64,000 bases of DNA. Origin: Pomphorhynchus laevis (Eukaryota > Acanthocephala > Palaeacanthocephala > Echinorhynchida > Pomphorhynchidae). The stretch is taken from positions 62,001 through 126,000 of the forward strand of contig WNNJ02000853.1 of assembly GCA_012934845.2 (NCBI GenBank). The letters run 5' to 3'. A program made the translations under genes and the position numbers. Of the stretch, positions 23,283 to 33,600 are shown piece by piece. How positions within the stretch are numbered: the first letter of the stretch is position 1; each line of letters starts with the position of its first letter. Below the pieces are notes generated by a model, which was given only the letters and a program-made list of their open reading frames with translations, was not told the DNA's origin and did not search any database.

Positions 23283-23590
23283 AGGAACCACGGAAAATCA
23301 AACAAAAAAAAAACGATTACTCAATATTTCAATGACAACTGTCATCATCAACAAATTGTGACAGCTTAAAGCTGTAAAAATTTTTCTTGATGATGACAGT
23401 TGCCATTATAATATTGAATAATCGTTTTTGTTTGATTTTCCGTCGTTCCTATAAATGAAAATTTGCTAAATGCAAGGAAAAATAAATAACTTAAATATCT
23501 TCAAAAATATTTAAATTTTGATATTTTTTAAATTACTTTTATAAGTTTAAGGCTGTAATTAATCAGATAATATATGCCCCAGCTTTTTAA
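23283..23590. repeat. Foldback element, family 2, copy 1
   Basis: Arms GAACCACGGAAAATCAAACA and its counterpart ending GATTTTCCGTCGTTCC (about 23290 and 23450) enclose TGACAACTGTCATCATCAA and its mirror. The following 130 bases (ATGAAAATTTGCTAAATGCA ... ) are also part of the repeat, because the reverse complement of the entire unit occurs at 37375-37655. Confidence 0.85.
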
Positions 23591-23599
23591 TATGTAAAT

Positions 23600-24860
23600 T
23601 ATTTTACCAATCAGACTAGTTTACTGAGTGTACGTATTCTATAAATAAATTTGAAAATGCGATTTTCATAAATTTTAAAATTCATAATTTTTGTATAATT
23701 CAGGTATTTTTGTAAGTTAAAATATTTTATAACACCGACTTGCTGATCTGATTAGTAGTATTAATGAATTATTAAGCGAAACTGCTTTGTTTTCAAGTTT
23801 CGCGTCTTTCCTCAATTAAACATAGCAACAGGGTTAAATGAGGTACTTACCCTAAAGTAGGCAACACCTATAGTTAGCAAGCAAAATTATCCATTTATTT
23901 TAGGTATTATAAGATTATACGCAGTTATTGTATTCATATTCCATGTTTTTAATTATGAACACTTTTCTAAATTCCTTTATTGAATAAAATTCGAATACTG
24001 ATCCGAGATTTCAGCGGTCAATGTGAAAAAAAAAGAATTCATTTTGATAAAAATGCCGAAATTTCAGCTTAACAATTTGTAACCAAGCTTAGTTAAAACT
24101 GTAAAATTGAGCATAGACATTTTAAAAACATGTATGTCTTATAATTTTAACTTTTCTTCTTGTTTCTTATAATTCTTTAGTTATCCACTTTATATTTTTA
24201 AATAAATATAATTAAAATTATTTTTAATTATTTAATATTTTTAATAATTAACTAAAATTATTTTAAAATACAAATGGCAAATAAAATACGGAAGAATTCG
24301 CATAAAACGTGCTAACGTTTAATGTATTATTATGCTTAATCAGTTATTGTTTTAATATAATTAATCATAATCAATTATTGCCATCTTCGTAGGAGGAATG
24401 ACAATGCCTACGGAGTGACTATTTTGTAAATATGGCATCGACAAAAATCGAAATCGTGATTATAAATATACGATTATCGCGTAAAACCACTGCTCTAATT
24501 TCATAAAAAATTTATGGGAATATTCCTTGTGGCATTCCTTACTTTTGTAATAGTTCTTTCTTTTTAAATGTTTTTATTCAACCCTATAAAAATAGTTACT
24601 AATAATTGCTAATGCGAGTATCACAATATTCAACTTAATAAATTGTGATTTTAATTGATTAATTTCAATATCATATTGATTTCAATATGTATGTAAATTT
24701 TTAATTTTATATGTAAAAGCTTCGTTGAAAATATGAATTTGATTTTTGTCTGTAAAAACTACAATCATTTTACTGTGCTAATGCATTATATATGCCTTAT
24801 AATCAGAAAGGTAAAAAATAGGAGTACATGTGTTAAATATGTTAGGCAGCAAGATAAAAG
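23600..24860. other. Intergenic DNA, no gene seen
   Basis: AT-rich DNA downstream of the CoA-transferase gene. A scattered GGAGGAATGACAATGCC block near 24390 is GC-richer but shows no coding or RNA structure I can name. The 3' processing signals of the gene on the minus strand presumably lie at 24700-24860. Confidence 0.5.
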
Positions 24861-24864
24861 CGCC

Positions 24865-26448
24865 TTAAGCAGGCAGCATCGAGCCGGTCCGTATGTATCT
24901 ATTATGCCAATCAAACCCATGAAGCAGATCGTGAGGAGTATGTTTGCCGACACTAACATTCGTTGCTTCCTTTAAATAATCTCTAAGGTATTCTTTGTAT
25001 CGTGGATGCGCACATTTGTTGATAATCTGGTGTGCACGTTTTACTGGAGAAAGGCCTCTTAAATCAGCAAGACCCTGCTCACTAACAACCACACTTACAC
25101 TATGTTCATTATGATCACAATGTGTGACCATAGGAACAAACGCAGAGATAGATCCCTTCTTTGCGCAACTAGGCGCCATAAATATTGAAATTAATGCATT
25201 TCTCGTGAAATCACCACTGCCTCCAATTCCGTTCATCATCTGTGATCCAAGAACGTGAGTGCTATTTACGTTACCGTAGATGTCAACTTCTAAAGCGGTA
25301 TTCATTGCAATTAATCCAAGCCTACGGATAACTTCCGGGTTATTACTGATCTCTTGTGGTCTCAGTAGTAACTTATTTTTGAATTTGTGTATTTCATTAT
25401 GAAGACGATCCTGATAAGACTTAGACAATGTAAGCGATGTCGACGAAGCAAACTTAAGCTTTCCAGAATCGATCAGGTCAAATATTGAATCTTGCAAAAC
25501 TTCTGTATACATCTCAATATCTTGATAACGTTGATCATGTATCAATCCAGAAAGAACCGCATTTGCAACATTTCCAACCCCAGACTGAATGGGCAACAGT
25601 CTGGGCAATCGCCTTTGAACAATTTCATTGTTCAAGAAATCTAGAATATGACTTGCAATTTTATTGCTAATTTCGTCCGGCTGTCGAAAACCAGCCGTAG
25701 AGTCAGGCATATTTGTGCGAACAATGGCTATCAATCGTTCATTAAGATTACCTTTTATTTGAACATGAGAAGTACCGATTCTGTCGCTAACACTCGTTAT
25801 AGGGATCGGCTGTGTATCAGGGGCACTTTGCATTTCATAAATGTCAAAGAATTCTCGCATTGCATTTGCGGGAACACGCTCATTAAGTTCGATAATTATC
25901 TTTTTAGCACTATTTATGTACGTCGGAGAAAGGCCTACTGCGTGCGTTAGATACAACTTACCATCAGGTGTAATATCGGAAGCTTCAATAATAGCCACAT
26001 CAATTGGTGGTAAAACACCTTTCATTCTCAGCATTCTAGCTACAGAACTTAAATGAAAATCAACAAAATCTACTTCTCCCTTGTTAATTCTTGATCTAAG
26101 ATCAACGTGTGTTTGGTATGGAATACGCAATTTCATACATCCTGTCCTTACTAATGCTCCGTCAAGTTCGTCTCCTGTCGATGCACCTGTAAACACATTA
26201 AAAGCAAATTTAGATTTGCGTGTATTAACTGGTTCTCTTTCAATTCTATTAGCATATGCAGTTGGTACAGCCTTTGGATAGCCACTGGGAGTGAATCCGC
26301 TAAAAGCAAGTGTGCATTTGTTGGGAATCAGTTCAGCGGCTTCTTCTGCTGTCATAAACTTCGATTGTAGCACTGATGTTGACAATATACGATGGATTCT
26401 GCTAAAAACATGATTTCTTTGCTTTAAAAAATGCGTTGATCTTATCAT
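24865..26448 (-). CDS. Mitochondrial acetyl-CoA hydrolase / acetate CoA-transferase
   Basis: A 527-residue class I CoA-transferase of the Ach1/acetate:succinate CoA-transferase branch, which moves CoA between acetate and another acyl group or hydrolyses acetyl-CoA. Residues 1-32 (basic, Ser-rich, no acidic residue) look like a mitochondrial leader. The N-terminal domain covers about 33-240 and the C-terminal domain about 245-510. Family motifs visible: GVGNVANA at 290-297; TEVLQD with the expected catalytic Glu at 316; EVDIYGNVNSTHVLG at 387-401; GGSGDF at 409-414; EQGLADLRGLSP at 457-468. All appear intact. The gene is intronless. An acceptor (TGTTTTCTAG) lies six bases before the ATG, so a trans-spliced leader or a 5'UTR intron is likely. 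The protein is strikingly bacteria-like in the C-terminal half, but eukaryotic members are known (yeast Ach1, nematode and insect homologues). Preference for hydrolase or transferase cannot be told from sequence. Confidence 0.93.
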   Translation of the reverse strand: MIRSTHFLKQRNHVFSRIHRILSTSVLQSKFMTAEEAAELIPNKCTLAFSGFTPSGYPKAVPTAYANRIEREPVNTRKSKFAFNVFTGASTGDELDGALVRTGCMKLRIPYQTHVDLRSRINKGEVDFVDFHLSSVARMLRMKGVLPPIDVAIIEASDITPDGKLYLTHAVGLSPTYINSAKKIIIELNERVPANAMREFFDIYEMQSAPDTQPIPITSVSDRIGTSHVQIKGNLNERLIAIVRTNMPDSTAGFRQPDEISNKIASHILDFLNNEIVQRRLPRLLPIQSGVGNVANAVLSGLIHDQRYQDIEMYTEVLQDSIFDLIDSGKLKFASSTSLTLSKSYQDRLHNEIHKFKNKLLLRPQEISNNPEVIRRLGLIAMNTALEVDIYGNVNSTHVLGSQMMNGIGGSGDFTRNALISIFMAPSCAKKGSISAFVPMVTHCDHNEHSVSVVVSEQGLADLRGLSPVKRAHQIINKCAHPRYKEYLRDYLKEATNVSVGKHTPHDLLHGFDWHNRYIRTGSMLPA

Positions 26449-26459
26449 ATTTATCTAGA

Positions 26460-26820
26460 AAACAGTAAAATTAATTAAATTTTACATAATAATTAGTTTA
26501 AAATAGTAAATATTAAAATAGTAAATAAACCGCAAGCATTATAAAAAAATATTAGGCACAATCGATTTACGAGTTTATTTATTAAATTTGTAATATTATA
26601 ATTAAGTTTAATTTAGATATCAATTATTTAATATTTGATTATTTACTTATTTAATATCAATTATTTAAATTATCAATCATTTAATTTAGATTTTTAATTT
26701 AAATATTCATTATATTAAAAATTATGTCTCGTTATATTAAAAATTACGTTAGTAGAATATAATTCCAGGTGCTATAAGTTGCTATGTAACAACTTATAAA
26801 TTATTATTAATTATTTCATA
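26460..26820. other. AT-rich 5' flank of the CoA-transferase gene
   Basis: No open frame or repeat. Contains the acceptor-like site at 26455-26456 and, further right, plain ATTTAATAT-type text. The promoter is presumably here but I see no recognisable element. Confidence 0.5.
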
Positions 26821-26824
26821 AGTG

Positions 26825-27095
26825 AGAGAATCCAACTGATAGAATACGGTTCATTCCATCCGTTTATTGTCTCTACAACCGGCGGGATTGGCTATTCGGC
26901 GAACGAGATCATACAACAATTGTCAAGATTGTTACCAGCACAAGAAAGAACATATTCTGAATGGATTAAATACGTAAGGGCGAAACTATCAATGCTAATC
27001 GTTAAAGCGGTTTCAATGACTTTGGAGAAGAAGAAAAAGTCACTGAGTCTCTCAACTTTCAACGATATGGATAAACAACGAGCCCAATTGTGAAC
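26825..27095 (+). mobile_element. C-terminal tail of the knuckle-nuclease RT family
   Basis: The open reading IEYGSFHPFIVSTTGGIGYS, continuing QQLSRLLPAQERTYSEWIKY and VRAKLSMLIVKAV, is a clean copy of the family's last domain: F.P.I.STTGG.G, then a helical block ending in W...R..L. Nothing of the RT or knuckle is left upstream, so the copy is 5'-truncated, as LINE copies usually are. It sits 380 bp upstream of the start of the CoA-transferase gene, on the opposite strand. Confidence 0.65.
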
Positions 27096-27167
27096 GGCTA
27101 TTAAATGAAAGACTTTAAAATGTAAAAACGATTAAATCAATTTTATACAAAAAAAATATATTAAAAA

Positions 27168-27223
27168 ATCAGAATAAGGATTAGATGTTATTAGGAGGAA
27201 CTGCTATGTTATCAGGTTTCGGT
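27168..27223 (+). repeat. 200-bp interspersed repeat, piece C
   Basis: ATCAGAATAAGGATTAGATG and GGAGGAACTGCTATGTTATC match positions 30-90 of copy A (16719-16925). It faces piece D (27561-27662) in inverted orientation, so the two could pair across the foldback element that lies between them. Confidence 0.65.
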
Positions 27224-27286
27224 ACTCTAAGTCTACGTATTTTGTACTATATATGAATTTAAAAATAAATATTTTAAATAATTAAT

Positions 27287-27522
27287 GAAGCTGGATCAAA
27301 GGAAAGAAGAATTTCTTTTTGATATTTCGCTAACTTCTGTTAGCATCTTCAGAACATTACCTCTTAATTTTATGAAGATGCTAACAGTAGTTAGCGAAAT
27401 ATCAAAAATAATTTATTCTTTTCTTTGATCCATATTACTTCAATAATGGACTAATACTTCAATAATGGACTAATACTTCGATAATTATTTATCAATAATG
27501 GATCAGTATCAACTATTTAAAA
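27287..27522. repeat. Foldback element, family 1, copy 2
   Basis: Arms GAAGCTGGATCAAAGGAAAG (27287) and its reverse complement ending TTTCTTTGATCC (27432) with a centre near 27365. To the right lies a short tandem CAATAATGGACTAATACTT repeated at 27441 and 27460, then the flank shared with copy 1. About 80% or better match to copy 1 by eye. Confidence 0.8.
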
Positions 27523-27560
27523 TAAATATGTTAATCTAAAATATTTATTTTTTTAGATTA

Positions 27561-27662
27561 GAAACCAGATAGCATAGCAGTTCTTCCTGATGACCTATAT
27601 TCCTTATTTTGATACAACGCCTGTTATTTATTTATCAATTAATAAAAATGACTTTTATTTTA
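27561..27662 (-). repeat. 200-bp interspersed repeat, piece D
   Basis: GATAGCATAGCAGTTCTTCC and TTGATACAACGCCTGTTATT align with copy B (28540-28640) in the same orientation; the similarity continues weakly through the AT-rich DNA to about 27760. D and B thus form direct repeats about 1 kb apart around the RT fragment at 27860-28424. Confidence 0.65.
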
Positions 27663-27859
27663 AATTTCAAAATTTTATTTTAAATTAATATAAGTTATAA
27701 AATTTTATATTTACTTATTATTTGACTTTTACTTAAATAATTTAATAGATACATTTTTTAACTAAATCTAAATTATATAAATATATGAAATATATGTTTC
27801 GATATATTGATGATATATGTGTATTTAATTCTAATAATTTTTATTCAATTAGTTAACAA

Positions 27860-28424
27860 ATTTATCTGAATTTAGACAAAAGGTGTTCAAATGGGAGGTA
27901 ATAGTAGCCCAATTATTGTTGACATATTTTTAAGCTTTATAGAATATGAATTTGTTCATAACTGCGTAAAAAATAAAAATAAGAATAACAATTCACTAAG
28001 TGAAAATACATTAAGATAATACAATCCAGAAAGCCTTATTCTTAACAAAACCGATATTAATGAAAAAGAAGGTGTATACCTAGATATGAACATTAAATTA
28101 ACATTAACTAAAACTACTATTAATTTATATCGTAAAGATAACATATTTAAATTTACAAGAAACATATTTTTGCATGAGCATTCATGCATACCATATAATA
28201 TAAAATATAATACATTAAATAATGAAATTTTAAGAATTGCAACAATATGTAATGATATTGGCTTTCTTCAAAATCATTTAAATAATTTAATAGATACATA
28301 TTTTAAACTAGGTTACTATAAAAATAACATCAAGCAAAAAATAGTAAAATATATAATCCAAGTATTATTAAAAATAAATTTAAAATCATTAGCGAAAATT
28401 TTTATGGATAATAATAATACTTAA
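27860..28424 (+). mobile_element. Reverse transcriptase fragment, Penelope-like
   Basis: The reading begins in the palm with KGVQMGGNSSPIIVDIFLS, which corresponds to the G..MG...SP..A..FL motif B. It continues through VYLDMNIKLT and INLYRKDN to RIATICNDIGFLQNHLNNL and a closing YKNNIKQKI. The order 'YLD', 'YRK', 'RI..IC' is that of the thumb side of Penelope-like and related telomerase-type RTs, not of the LINEs elsewhere in this window. The catalytic YVDD part is missing or unrecognisable between about 27980 and 28040. Base composition is much more AT-rich than in the other elements, suggesting great age. It is broken. The GIY-YIG piece at 29035 could be its nuclease. Confidence 0.5.
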
Positions 28425-28430
28425 TAATAC

Positions 28431-28640
28431 AAAATACTCTGTATTAGAATATTATACTAAATAATCAAATTTAATCAGATGAAATACGTCCTTAGCACGT
28501 ATTTAGCCCTGCTGCTATGTTCGGTCGATGGATAGTGGCTGAAACCTGATAGCATAGCAGTTTCTCTTTATGACCTCCATTCATTATTCTGATACAACGT
28601 CTGTTATTTATTAGACAATTCATAAAAATTACGTTTATTT
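28431..28640 (-). repeat. 200-bp interspersed repeat, copy B
   Basis: Full-length copy in reverse orientation to copy A, starting seven bases after the stop of the RT fragment. Blocks read on the plus strand: CTGTATTAGAATATTATAC, AAATACGTCCTTAGCACGTA, GATAGCATAGCAGTTTCTC and TCTGATACAACGTCTGTTAT. Same repeat family as piece D upstream. Confidence 0.8.
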
Positions 28641-29034
28641 TAAATTTTTTATTTTAACTTGATATAAATTATAGAAAATCTTTTAACAATTATTTATTTT
28701 GTTATTTAATTATTAAATTTTAATTTAGCATTATTATGTTTTGTTTATTTTATAATTATATTAAATAAGTATACTCAGTTAACTGATTTGATAATAAGAA
28801 TACACTTTGTTATTTTTACCATTATAAATAGATTGATTAAATTGAATTGATTTATATGAAACAAATTCAGCCGGGATTTGAATAGAAACTTATCAGTAAT
28901 TCTTAGCAATGCTACTATGACGTAAGTACAAAAGATTTATATTACGCAAATGCTGCGCGCATATAACTACATTAAAAACACAATTATAAATTTAGAATAC
29001 ACCATTAAAAATGTAAGTGATTGAACGGATCAAG

Positions 29035-29300
29035 CACCGATACACCTCGCACGTTGTGCAAAATGTAAGGCGCAATACGTAGGTGAAGCGGGAAGAGGTC
29101 TTAGAGACCGACTAACAAATAGACGCGCGCACATAAAAGCTAAGCTAAACACGGATGTCGTAGTACAACATGTTCTATCGCATGGAACAAATGACTGTTT
29201 CACTTTTCAAATAATAGAGAAAGTAAAAGGTTAGAAGCTACACAAATATCGTGAGAGATACTGGTTGCAACAATTACCTATGACAATCAATTATCGATGA
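29035..29300 (+). mobile_element. GIY-YIG nuclease fragment, Penelope-like
   Basis: Reading CTRCAKCKAQYVGEAGRGLR, then DRLTNRRAHIKAKL, HVLSHGTNDCFTFQIIEKV and YRERYWLQQLPM. The double-cysteine lead, the YVGE start of the GIY-YIG fold (usually Y-G-T/A), the conserved Arg, the HVL..H strand and the closing RE.YWL with its catalytic-type Glu are the pattern of the C-terminal nuclease of Penelope-like elements. The copy is broken and lacks an adjoining RT. Confidence 0.75.
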
Positions 29301-29520
29301 CATCAATCTCCGATGACAGAGATTGTGTTTTCATGTAATTTTTTGTCATTCTGCTACTACAATAACCTGATTCCAAAAGGTTTAATCAAGAGACGAAACA
29401 AAATAGAAACTCTTCGGAATGTGTTAAAATACTACGGAAAAATGGTTAGCACTAAGTAACACTTACATAAGTATTATATTTTTAGCTTTTTATCAATTTA
29501 CGAAAACAGTTATATATAAT

Positions 29521-29912
29521 TTGTTGTTACACCTGCCCTGGGACACACAATGGTGTACTCGTAAATAAATCACTGTTTTCCTCATAAAGAGGCATAAACA
29601 CCAGGTAGCATTCTATATATCTTCATCAGATCAAGAAATATATCCGAATTATTCTAGCAATATTCAAAGTCGCTACGTATGCCCAGTCATCCTATGTGTG
29701 ACGACAAATTTCAACAACGGTATACGCGTTTCGCTCTAACGGAGCTCATCAGTACCGTGACTTTAATAATCATCCATAGGCACCTTAACACACGCTTAAT
29801 CAATGCCTAAAGCTCGTAAAACAGAACTACACTTAATCTGAATCATCAAAGGAAATTTAGCATAAGCTCTGTGCATGGCAGTGCGTATTGCGGTTTAACC
29901 ATGCATCAGGCA
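29521..29912. repeat. 390-bp direct repeat with ribozyme, copy 1
   Basis: Starts TTGTTGTTACACCTGCCCTG and ends CCATGCATCAGGCAC. The same unit returns at 29983-30374 with about 95% identity, a 462-bp period and a 70-bp spacer. Each copy carries a hammerhead ribozyme on the minus strand. Penelope-like elements and animal retrozymes are both known to come as such tandem, ribozyme-bearing repeats. Confidence 0.88.
29717..29758 (-). ncRNA. Hammerhead ribozyme, type I, copy 1
   Basis: Read on the minus strand: stem I ACGGTA, core CTGATGA, stem II GCTC-cgtta-GAGC (four perfect pairs), core GAAA, a palindromic stem III (ACGCGT), cleavage base A in a GTA triplet, then the returning stem I strand TACCGT (six perfect pairs). 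Every conserved core base is present. The two-pair, palindromic stem III is typical of the minimal hammerheads in Penelope-like elements and retrozymes, which cut best as dimers. Confidence 0.87.
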
Positions 29913-29982
29913 CTAAATTCCTTTAAATAGAAATGCTGTTTTACAGGGACACTTTCAAGTGTACAAATACATAAAATATAAT

Positions 29983-30374
29983 TTGTTGTTACACCTGCCC
30001 TGGGACACACAATGGTGTACTCGTAAATAAATCACTGTTTTCTTCATGAAGAGGCATAAACACCAGGTAGCATTCTATATATCTTCATCAGATCAAGAAA
30101 TAGATCCGAATTATTCTCGCAATATTCAAAGTCGTTTCGTATTCCCAGTCATCCTATGTGTGACGACAAATTTCAACAACGGTAGACGCGTTTCGCTCTA
30201 ACGGAGCTCATCAGTACCGTGACTTTAATAATCATCCATAGGCACCTTAACACACGCTTAAACAATGTCTAAAGCTCGAAAAACAGAACTACCCTTAATC
30301 TGAATCATCAGAGGAAATTTAGCATAAGCTCTGTGTATGGCAGTGCGTAGTGCGGTTTAACCATGCATCAGTCA
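29983..30374. repeat. 390-bp direct repeat with ribozyme, copy 2
   Basis: Second copy of the unit at 29521-29912. It differs at scattered single positions and diverges completely after CCATGCATCAGTCAC. The 70 bases between the copies (CTTTAAATAGAAATGCTG ... ) are not repeated on either side. Confidence 0.88.
30179..30220 (-). ncRNA. Hammerhead ribozyme, type I, copy 2
   Basis: Exactly 462 bases from copy 1 and identical to it in all stems and core bases. The only change is at the cleavage position: the triplet is GTC here (the most active form) and GTA in copy 1. No base of the CTGATGA or GAAA core is altered. Confidence 0.88.
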
Positions 30375-30689
30375 CACTTCGATGTGAAGCTATTTACATG
30401 CCTTTTTATTTACCATTGTACCCCATAACATTCTAAAGAACAAATAAAAAACTAAAATTTAAATCGGGCTTAAACTGTAATTTAATAATTTGAATTATTA
30501 ATAAATAAATAAATTATTAATAATTTGAATTTAATAAATTAGGTAGAGCTAAATAAATAAAAGAAAATTTAAAGTTGGCCAATCAAATCATAATGAAAAT
30601 TAATGGAATAGAATAATGATTTAATATATCATTATTAATTTTATTTTTTAACAAATAAAATTAAATAAATACGTGTATTAAAGAAGAAA

Positions 30690-33600
30690 CAATATATGAT
30701 AGTTCGTAATTTACCCGTTTCTGAAAGCGAGCAACAAGTTATATTAAATCTCTTTGAGTAAATCGGTTGTCCTTTGGTCGGACAAAAACTAGACTTTCAT
30801 CGACTCCCTGCACTTCATACTAACTCCCATCCGTGGGTTAAGGTAAAAACTAGCGTTAAGGTAAAAACCATCGTTAACAACCTCGTTAAGGTAACAAGGT
30901 TGATTCAGTATATAATCTTTTCCTTCATAAATCTTTGGATGTTTTGTGTTTAACCGAATCTTGGCACGTTGATCAGAATGATTACTCTCTTAAACGCCTC
31001 CGCTCTTTAAATCTCTCTGTGATCGATAAGGCTCGTCAACGACCTATTAGTTCAAATCGATCAATTAACCACGGTGGTCTTATAGCGTTCTCTCACCATT
31101 GATCTCCATTGCAATCATTACCGTTGCCATTTGGTCCTCTCACTTTCGAACTACTTGGGTTCCGTGTAAAATCGGGCTCGTTGTTTCTCAATATTTACTT
31201 ATTCTATCGGCCTGGATCATGTCATCCGTCTGACTTTTTTCTGTGAACTGTCAAACTTACTTTCTTTCATCTTCCTCTCCGGTTTACCTTGAGTTGTACT
31301 AGGTGATATAAATGTTCGCTTAGACCGTCCTCGTGATTCCAATACCCTAAAGACGATTTCTACATTTAACGATCATGATTTTCAAATCATGTCTCCTCAT
31401 TATTCTTCTGCTACCCATATTCTTGGCGGTATCCTCGACATTGTTGCCCTACCTACGCGTCTTACCTTGTCTTCTTCATTGTGCATATCTGATCCTGCTC
31501 TATTCGACCACTTCCTTGTTACATGTTCTCTCCCTTTGTTAAAAATCAATGTTCCTGCGAAAATTATCTCGTGTCGTTCTTGGAAATTCCTCGACTTTTC
31601 CCTTCTTCGCTCTCATATTATCCGCTCTCCGCTAATGTATCTTTCTTCTATCTACCAATCCCCTAATTACTTATGTACCCTCTTTGACAATGTATTTTGC
31701 TCTATCCTCGATGAAATTCTTCCTCTTAAAACTTTTGTTCAATCACGGCAAAATCTTGCAACATGGTTCGACTCTGAGTGTGTGACTTCAAAACGCCTCC
31801 TGCGTCGTTCTTTCAGAACTTATCATCGTTATCTCAGACTATCTTCAGAATTTGATTCATCCTTTTATCGTAACCAATTATTTGCTCTTCGTCGTTCGCA
31901 TAAGCAACTTCTGCGTTCTAAGGCACATAGTTTTTGGCGAAGCAAACTGGCTTCCGCTAATGACTCTCGAACTAAATGGAAAACTCTTAATTCACTACTT
32001 TCTCGTTCCTCTGTCACCTCCACTCTTGATCCTTCTCAATTCTCCGATTACCTAATTTCAAAAACTGTTTCTCTAATCGATTCGATCATCGTCCTTCCAC
32101 AAACTTATTGTATCTCGTCTGTTCGTATCCCTGAGCTCTTTTATCTACTTGCGGTATCTGAAGATGAGGTATCTTGCCTTCTTATTTCGTTAACTTGTAA
32201 GTCCTCTCCTGCCGATCACATCCCTACTCGAATTCTCAAATTGTTGTCAACAGACTTCACACCTTTCCTTACCAGCCTCTTTAACTCGTCAAAAGTGAAT
32301 GGAATATTTCCTATTCTTTAAAAAACGTCCATTGTTCGTCCCCTACTTAAAAAGCCCTCTCTTGACCCCTCTCTTCCTTCATCTTATCGCCCAATATCAA
32401 TTCTACCAACATTATCTAAAATTCTTGAACACCTTGTCTTAGATCAGATAAACAAGTATCTCTCTTCATCGCAGCTCTACCCTTCTTTTCAATCTGCTTT
32501 CCGCTCCAATCATTCCACCGAACTAGTATGTCATAAAGTATTTTCTGATCTGCTCTCCGCTCGTGACAAAGGACTGTGTAGTGTGGTATAATATCGCTCG
32601 ATCTTTCATCTGCATTCGACATTGTCGATCACGAAATCCTTCTTTATCGTCTTCGCTATCACTATAGTTTCTCTTCGTCCACCTTGGCTTGGTTCTCTTC
32701 GTATCTCTCCGATCGATCATTTTCCGTCTATTCTAACTCAATGTGTTCTCCTCTATCTTCTCTCTCTTGTGGTGTACCTCAAGGTTCTGTACTTGGCCCT
32801 ATTCTATTTACGCTTCTTCTTGGAGATTTATCTTGTATAACTAGTAAATTCAGCTTCAGGGTAATGCAGTACGCTGATGATATACTTATTTATACTCATT
32901 CGTCTCCTCATTCCCTAAGCCAACTTTTCGTATCCGCATCTAATTGTCTTCGTGCTCTATCAGAACATCTAATTTCTTACCGCATGTCCCTAAATCCTTC
33001 CAAATCTAAAGTGTTATGGATTTTTCCCTCCACTGTTTCTGTTATTCCTCCATCTCTGTATCTTCAGACCACAATTATTCCTGCTCTAGATAAACTAGTA
33101 TTTCTAGGTATTCACTTCGACAATAACCTGCATCTCGATCCCTTCATTCGTGATAAAACTAGGTCTTCAAATATTCTTCTCCGTGATATTCGTCTCGTCA
33201 GAAATTCTCTAGATTTTAGTTCTTGTAAATCTCTTATCTCCTCCCTTCTTTTCCCACGTATTGATTACTGTCTTAACCTTCTCGTCTTCTCTTCAAAGTC
33301 ATCCCTTAAACCTCTTCAACGCCTCATTAACACTGCGGTGCGCATCCTTTTTCGACTTTGTAAATTCGATCATATATCTTCCTATTTATCAAAACTTGGA
33401 TGTCTAAGTATTAAACATCGCATTCGTTTTCGTCTGCTTTGTCTTACTTATCGCCTTCTCCATTGTAATTCTCCTTCTTATCTTTATCTGCCAACTCTAA
33501 GTGAATCTCGCTATCTTTCTACTCACCTACGCTCCTGTGATTCTCTTCTGCTACACGTACCTATTCACTCAACCAACTTCGGCCGTCGATCCCTACATAT

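Noticed and set aside
24390-24425. GGAGGAATGACAATG as a bacterial-type ribosome site, hinting at recent transfer
   Set aside because: No open frame follows, and the nearby gene is on the other strand with eukaryotic signals.
27555-27640. CTGATGA in the 200-bp repeat as a further hammerhead ribozyme
   Set aside because: The expected GAAA core and closing stem II are absent, and other copies lack even the CTGATGA.
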